NCBI RefSeq assembly: GCF_028368975.1
Contig: NZ_JAQNDM010000002.1
Coordinates: 868,001-932,000 of the forward strand
Origin: Stigmatella ashevillena
GTDB taxonomy: Bacteria > Myxococcota > Myxococcia > Myxococcales > Myxococcaceae
DNA length: 64,000 nt
Direction: 5' to 3'
Notes under the pieces: generated by a model
Databases searched by the model: none
What the model was told of the DNA's origin: nothing
Seen by the model: the letters and a program-made list of their open reading frames with translations, nothing else
Shown here: one piece after another, positions 59,777 to 64,000 of the stretch
Layout: each line of letters begins with the position of its first letter
Numbering within the stretch: the first letter of the stretch is position 1
Program-made: the position numbers and the translations under genes

Positions 59777-61708
59777 TCAATTCGCGGGGAGGATGTGGCC
59801 CTTGGGGGCGGTGTCCACGTGGCAGCTCTGCGCACAGTTGCCGAAGCGGCTCGGCTCACCCGTGTTGGAGAACTTCACCTGGAAGTACTGGTTGTCGTGC
59901 GCCGAGGGGTGGCACGAGGCGCACACGGTGATGCTGGGCCGCAGCGCGCTCTCGCGCGTCAGGTGGCACATCGTGCAGTCGCCCTTGTCCGCCGGGTAGC
60001 GCGGCGAGCTCATGTGGATCTTGTGCGTGAAGTCCTGGGGCCGGTTGTACAAGTCGTTGTTGAACGAGTGGCACACTTTGCAGCTCTCCACGTGGTCCAC
60101 GGACAGGCCGTGGCGCAGGTTGTCCAGGGAGAGCACGCCGCGGTGGCAGATCTGGCAGTTGCCCACCGCGTTCGGATAGGTGGTGCGCTCTTCCTGACCC
60201 ACCTGGAAGAAGAAGGGGTTGAGCTTCGAGGTGCGCTCGCCCATGAAGTAGCGGTTGCTCTTGATGAGCGCCACGTACGTGCCGGGCTCGGCGGTCGCGG
60301 GCAGGGTGCGCGTCACCCGCGTCGGCCACTGCATGAAGTGCTGGCCGGTGGGCAGCCGCACGGTGGCAGGCTCATCCACCAGCGCCCAGAAGAAGTCCGG
60401 ACCGTAGAACGGGGACTTCTCGGTCGGGTTGCTGCGCGGGGTCATCTTGTGGAGGGGCCCTGCAATCTGCACCGCCGGGACCATGTCGTACTCGAGCAGC
60501 GTGTCCAGGAAGGGGATCTGCGTGTAGATGAGGCCGTTGCTCTTGCCCGTGACCGAATCGAAGCCGCTGGGCAGGCTCAGCTCGTTGTGCAGGCGGTTGC
60601 CGTCGTTGTCGCGGATGTCCACGAAGAGGTTCATCGTCTCGCCCGGCATGTAGAACTTGCCGTTGGCGGGCCTTGAGAGCTTCAGGCGCGGATCCAAGCC
60701 GAAGCCACACGTCTTGGGGTTGCCCGAGGCATCCGTGCACCCCGGCTCCACCTCGTTGGGCGGCACGAAGTCCACCGGGAAGTAGAACGGCTCTTTGGGC
60801 AGCTGGCTCCACGTGACGCGGATGGCGCCGGGGCCGCGCAGATCGCCCACCTCGAACGTCTTGAAGGGGTTGGTGCTGCCCACGAAGTCCAGCCGCGCCA
60901 TGGTGCGGAACACCGGGGGCGACGGCGGCCACCCCGGAAGCTGGGGCGTGGGGTGCACCTCGGTGTCGCCGGGGAACTGCGGGGGCAGCACCCGCTCCAT
61001 GCGCCACATGATGCGCGAGTGGCCGGCCGACGAGGTGTCGGTGATAAACTCGGCGCGCTCGTAGCTCACCGGGGTACCGACCACGGTGCCGTCCGCGTTG
61101 AGCACCTCGACCGTGAAGGTGTCGCCCCGCACCTTGCGCCAGTCCGCGTTGTCGAAGAGCACCTGGCGCGCCCACGAATCCTGGGTGGAGCCCGGCACCG
61201 CGGGGACGAACTTCCACTCGTCCGACACCTGGCCCAGGTTGCTCCAGTTCAGGTTCTTGAGCCGGGACTGGGTCTTGATCCACCGGACCGGCTCGGCCAG
61301 GTCACCGGCATTCTGGTGCCCTTCCCTGTCGACGACGGTGTCGGTGATGGTGAACTGGTTGAGGAAGTACTTGGTCCGGCTCTGGATGCGCAGCCGCCCG
61401 GTGGGGGGCACGAGCGTGTTGGTCGGCTCGTTCAGGGGCGTCGCCAGGCTCGGGCACAGCGTGGGGTAGCTGTCCGGCACGGGCGAATCGCCCTTGGCTC
61501 CCATCTGACCGTCGGGCATCACCGCGCAGCCGTTGAACTGCTGCAGGCTGAGGCGGATCGCTCCCGAGGCCGCGGCCTGGTAGGGATCAAAGACTTTGGC
61601 GCCCCGTCCCGAGGCGTTCTCGGCATCACTCACCGAGAGCAGATCACAACCGACGGTAGGTACCAGGAGTGCACAGAGTGCACCGGTCAGCAGATTGGAG
61701 CGTTTCAT
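59777..61708 (-). CDS. Outer-surface multiheme cytochrome c lipoprotein
   Basis: A 643-residue lipoprotein (lipobox PTVGC, Cys21). The N-terminal ~500 residues are a beta-rich domain without hemes. The C-terminal 130 residues carry four CxxCH heme sites: CQICH (near 518), CKVCH (538), CTMCH (578), CASCH (596), plus a CAQSCH near 626 that has three residues between the cysteines. The end layout recalls OmcA/MtrC-type decaheme proteins, though shorter. It probably moves electrons at the cell surface or periplasm. It follows the triheme cytochrome gene with a hairpin between. Confidence 0.9.
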   Translation of the reverse strand: MKRSNLLTGALCALLVPTVGCDLLSVSDAENASGRGAKVFDPYQAAASGAIRLSLQQFNGCAVMPDGQMGAKGDSPVPDSYPTLCPSLATPLNEPTNTLVPPTGRLRIQSRTKYFLNQFTITDTVVDREGHQNAGDLAEPVRWIKTQSRLKNLNWSNLGQVSDEWKFVPAVPGSTQDSWARQVLFDNADWRKVRGDTFTVEVLNADGTVVGTPVSYERAEFITDTSSAGHSRIMWRMERVLPPQFPGDTEVHPTPQLPGWPPSPPVFRTMARLDFVGSTNPFKTFEVGDLRGPGAIRVTWSQLPKEPFYFPVDFVPPNEVEPGCTDASGNPKTCGFGLDPRLKLSRPANGKFYMPGETMNLFVDIRDNDGNRLHNELSLPSGFDSVTGKSNGLIYTQIPFLDTLLEYDMVPAVQIAGPLHKMTPRSNPTEKSPFYGPDFFWALVDEPATVRLPTGQHFMQWPTRVTRTLPATAEPGTYVALIKSNRYFMGERTSKLNPFFFQVGQEERTTYPNAVGNCQICHRGVLSLDNLRHGLSVDHVESCKVCHSFNNDLYNRPQDFTHKIHMSSPRYPADKGDCTMCHLTRESALRPSITVCASCHPSAHDNQYFQVKFSNTGEPSRFGNCAQSCHVDTAPKGHILPAN

Positions 61709-61756
61709 GAGCACTGAGGAGGCGATCTGCGGGAGGGGAAAGGTTCAGTCATGCAG

Positions 61757-61784
61757 GGGGGAGGGGCATGCACTCCCCTCCCCC
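61757..61784 (-). terminator. Hairpin between the two cytochrome genes
   Basis: GGGGGAGGGG (61757-61766) and CCCCTCCCCC (61775-61784) form a perfect 10-bp stem with an 8-base loop, directly after the stop of the triheme cytochrome. No T-run follows, so it may attenuate rather than end transcription into the multiheme cytochrome. Confidence 0.5.
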
Positions 61785-61792
61785 GCAACCAC

Positions 61793-63001
61793 TTAGGGAA
61801 TCTTGCCGGCGTAGGCCTGGACCCAGTTCGCCATCTCCAGCGCCTGCTCGTCGTTGAGCAGATCGTGGTAGGTGGGCATCTGGGTTCCCGGCGAGGTGGC
61901 CTCCGGGTTGCGGATCCACCGGGCCACCTCGGCGGCCGGCTTGCCGACGGCCGGCTTGAGCCGGTCGCGGTACTTGGCGCCCTCGCCATGGCACAGCGCG
62001 CAGCCCAGATCGCTGAAGAGCTTCTCGGGACCGGCCTGGAAATTGGCCTTCACGCGCGGCGCGGCATCCGCGGGCACCACGTCCTCGGCCTTGGGGACCG
62101 ACTGCAGGAAGGTGTAGAGCGCCTGCACGTCCACGTCGTCCAGGTTGCGCACCCGGATCATCGGCAGGCGCAGCGGGATGCCTTCCCGGTTGATGCCGTG
62201 CTGCAGGGCGCGGGAGAACTCCGGCACGGTGTACTGGGCCAGGCCCGCCTGCCCGAAGGTGATGTTGGTGGAGTAGATGCCGCCCTCGGGCGTGTCCACG
62301 AACTTGAAGCCGCCCTTGAACGCGTCCGGCCCCCGGGCCTTCGCGCCGTCCACGCCGGGCGTGTGGCACTCGGCGCACACGTAGACGTCCTGCGCCAGGT
62401 AGGCGCCCCACTCCACCGTGGGACCCTTCGGCGGGGCCTGGAGGCCCGAGGCTGGCCAGGTGGGCAGCGGCGCCAACCCCATGCCGAGCGCGAGCTTGCC
62501 CACCGGCGAGAGCTGCGGCGGGGTCTGCACCCGCTCATCCGGGGCGAAGAGCTCATCGTTGGTGCGCATGTAGCCGATGACCGCCGCGAGATCCTCATCG
62601 GACATGCCGAACAGCGGCATGGTGACCAGGCGGTGCCCATCGCGCCGGACGCCAAAGCGGACCGCGCGGGCCAGGAGCCCATCCGACACGGACTTGATGC
62701 CCGCCGTCGGGTGCGAGGTGAGGTTCGCGGTGATGACGGCGCCGAACACCTTGGGCAGGTCCGGCATGACGCCACCCGCCGCGTGGCCGCTGCCATCCTG
62801 CACGTGGCAGTCGTAGCAGACGCTCTCGAAGATGTGCTTGCCGCGCGCGATGCTTTGCGCATCCGTGGCCGCGGTAATGGGCGGCAGGGGCGCCTCGACC
62901 GTCGCCGAGAGCTTGGAACTGGCCACCAGGAACAGGACGACGACCAACAACACCAGCGCGACCACCAAACCGCCTACCCCGATCAGGATCTTTTTCACCA
63001 T
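61793..63001 (-). CDS. Membrane-anchored triheme cytochrome c
   Basis: A 402-residue protein with an N-terminal membrane anchor (residues ~5-28) and three class I cytochrome c domains, each with CxxCH: CYDCH, CAECH and CALCH, spaced about 150 residues apart. The first and third show probable axial Met (MPLFGMSDEDL, GTQMPTYHDLL). The layout resembles alcohol/aldehyde dehydrogenase cytochrome subunits, but no dehydrogenase is in the window. The ATG at 63001 is preceded by AGGGGC. It probably passes electrons to the multiheme lipoprotein downstream. Confidence 0.92.
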   Translation of the reverse strand: MVKKILIGVGGLVVALVLLVVVLFLVASSKLSATVEAPLPPITAATDAQSIARGKHIFESVCYDCHVQDGSGHAAGGVMPDLPKVFGAVITANLTSHPTAGIKSVSDGLLARAVRFGVRRDGHRLVTMPLFGMSDEDLAAVIGYMRTNDELFAPDERVQTPPQLSPVGKLALGMGLAPLPTWPASGLQAPPKGPTVEWGAYLAQDVYVCAECHTPGVDGAKARGPDAFKGGFKFVDTPEGGIYSTNITFGQAGLAQYTVPEFSRALQHGINREGIPLRLPMIRVRNLDDVDVQALYTFLQSVPKAEDVVPADAAPRVKANFQAGPEKLFSDLGCALCHGEGAKYRDRLKPAVGKPAAEVARWIRNPEATSPGTQMPTYHDLLNDEQALEMANWVQAYAGKIP

Positions 63002-63154
63002 TGCCCCTGCCCTAACGAAGATGCGCCAAACCCGGTGAGCCCTGGACGACCACGAGCCCCGAGCCTTTCCGTCCATCGGAAAGTCGGGTTCCGGACATTA
63101 ACACAACTTCTCCATCCTGAGGAATTGAGAGCCACACCTGTTGGATAGGGTCCC

Positions 63155-64000
63155 TCATGGCTGGCCTCGCGGCTTCAAGTGGACCTCCTGCCCGGGAACG
63201 GCCATCACCCACTGGGCGAGATCCTCCTTGCCCGGGCAGATCACGAACACCTGGAGCTCCTTGCTCGCCTCGATGGACACCTTGATGGGCGCCTCCGCGG
63301 CCAGCGTCTGATCGCCGACCTTCACCTTGCAGCCCGGAACCGGCTCCGAGAGCAGCGTGCCGGGCGTGTTCCCCGAGATCATCGGCACCTCGGGAATGGA
63401 GTGCACATCCAGGAGGTCCTCGATGGTCATCCGCCCGAAGCGCTGGACCCGGTTGCGGTGGACGGTGGAGACGAGCACCTCTTCGGGATGGGCAAACCGC
63501 AGGTTCCCCTCGACCCGGAGCCCCTCGATGTAAAGGTGCTCGCCCCGCCGCAGGTTGACGATCCGGATGCCTTCCTCGGTGGGGAAGAAGAGCACGGCCG
63601 CCACGCCCACGATGGCCAGCAGCAGCGCCCCCACGCCCAAGCCGATCCACAGGCGAGGAGCGCGCCGGGCAGCGGGGCTGGCGGAGGGAGACACCTGGGC
63701 CAGGGGGGCGGCGGACACAGGCGGCGGGGGCGGCGGCGCGGGCACCGGGGCAGGCGCGACCGCCGGAATGGCCATCCGCGAGGGAGAGTGAACGGGGACC
63801 TGTGACGTGGGACGCGGCGCGCTCGGCTGGACCGAGGGCATCTGCGTGCTGGCCCGGGCCGGCGGCGGCGGCGCCACCGACGGCATGATGGTGGAGGGCC
63901 GAGCCGGGGGCGGCGGCGCGGCCGTGGCGGGCGGCATGGCCCGGATGCCGGAGCGGGTCGAGCTGCTCACCGCGGGATGGGCGCCCGAGGGCGGCGCCGC
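63155..64000 (-). CDS. Proline-rich single-pass membrane protein, cut by the right edge
   Basis: At least 281 residues; the frame stays open to the edge, so the true start lies beyond 64000. It has a long Pro/Ala/Ser-rich cytoplasmic-like stretch with repeated PPPPAR..PS motifs, one TM segment (RLWIGLGVGALLLAIVGVAAVLFF), and an extracytoplasmic domain with PEGA-like strands (VNLRRGEHLYIEG). This is the usual C-terminal layout of myxobacterial Ser/Thr protein kinases, whose kinase domain would be outside the window. FHA or other regulatory proteins with similar tails are possible. Confidence 0.7.
   Translation of the reverse strand, partial: AAPPSGAHPAVSSSTRSGIRAMPPATAAPPPPARPSTIMPSVAPPPPARASTQMPSVQPSAPRPTSQVPVHSPSRMAIPAVAPAPVPAPPPPPPVSAAPLAQVSPSASPAARRAPRLWIGLGVGALLLAIVGVAAVLFFPTEEGIRIVNLRRGEHLYIEGLRVEGNLRFAHPEEVLVSTVHRNRVQRFGRMTIEDLLDVHSIPEVPMISGNTPGTLLSEPVPGCKVKVGDQTLAAEAPIKVSIEASKELQVFVICPGKEDLAQWVMAVPGQEVHLKPRGQP

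Noticed and set aside
1-64000. CRISPR arrays, tRNA/rRNA genes, insertion sequences or att sites
   Set aside because: I looked for regularly spaced short repeats, cloverleaf-like clusters and transposase motifs and found none. The only large repeats are NRPS A-domain copies. A covariance-model search would be needed to exclude small RNAs.

Overview
The window looks like a piece of a myxobacterial chromosome, most likely suborder Cystobacterineae (Stigmatella/Cystobacter/Archangium-like). It is GC-rich with strong third-position bias. It carries very large NRPS genes, a sigma-54 activator with its sensor kinase, a giant cyclase-ATPase-TPR protein, multiheme cytochromes, and a proline-rich single-pass protein that resembles the tail of a myxobacterial Ser/Thr kinase. 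This is inferred from gene style only; no marker gene is present.

Region 1 (1-33.9 kb) is a nonribosomal peptide cluster. It holds an MbtH protein, a free-standing GNAT acetyltransferase and three NRPSs. NRPS1 is FAAL-ACP-C-A-PCP, NRPS2 is (C-A-PCP)x3 and NRPS3 is C-A-PCP-C-A(interrupted by a GNAT-like domain)-PCP. They are followed by a membrane-embedded M28 metallopeptidase and a fused ABC exporter that are translationally coupled to NRPS3. A convergent five-gene operon encodes a GHMP kinase (threonine kinase type), a YbaK/ProX-type deacylase, an argininosuccinate-lyase homologue, a cysteine-synthase homologue and an ATP-grasp ligase. The kinase, PLP enzyme and lyase form the set expected for converting threonine to 2,3-diaminobutyrate. 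Three almost identical A domains (modules 3, 4 and 5) share a Ser-like pocket with two extra acidic residues, which suits that amino acid. The predicted product is an N-acylated hexapeptide, acyl-X1-Val-Dab-Dab-Dab-X6, possibly trimmed on export by the peptidase. No epimerase or thioesterase domain is present.

Region 2 (34-48.7 kb) is mostly housekeeping or regulatory. It contains a DEAD-box helicase, a histidine phosphatase, a small envelope/pseudo-receiver operon, an NtrC-type two-component pair, a B12-dependent radical SAM enzyme beside a 44-codon ORF flanked by a direct repeat, a soluble-adenylyl-cyclase-like signalling protein, and a LOG-like nucleotide-binding protein.

Region 3 (49.2-58.5 kb) is a second metabolic island: an aminotransferase, orphan branched-chain keto acid dehydrogenase E1 beta and alpha, a fused LeuC-LeuD-type dehydratase, a LeuA/homocitrate-synthase-type enzyme and a convergent LeuB-type dehydrogenase. 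Together these form a complete alpha-keto acid chain-extension cycle with two exits (amino acid or acyl-CoA). An O-methyltransferase and a glyoxalase-fold protein follow. It may feed the NRPS or another pathway.

Region 4 (58.5-64 kb) encodes two secreted lipoproteins (one a multiheme cytochrome c), a membrane-anchored triheme cytochrome c, and a membrane protein cut by the right edge. No tRNA, rRNA, CRISPR array or insertion sequence was seen.
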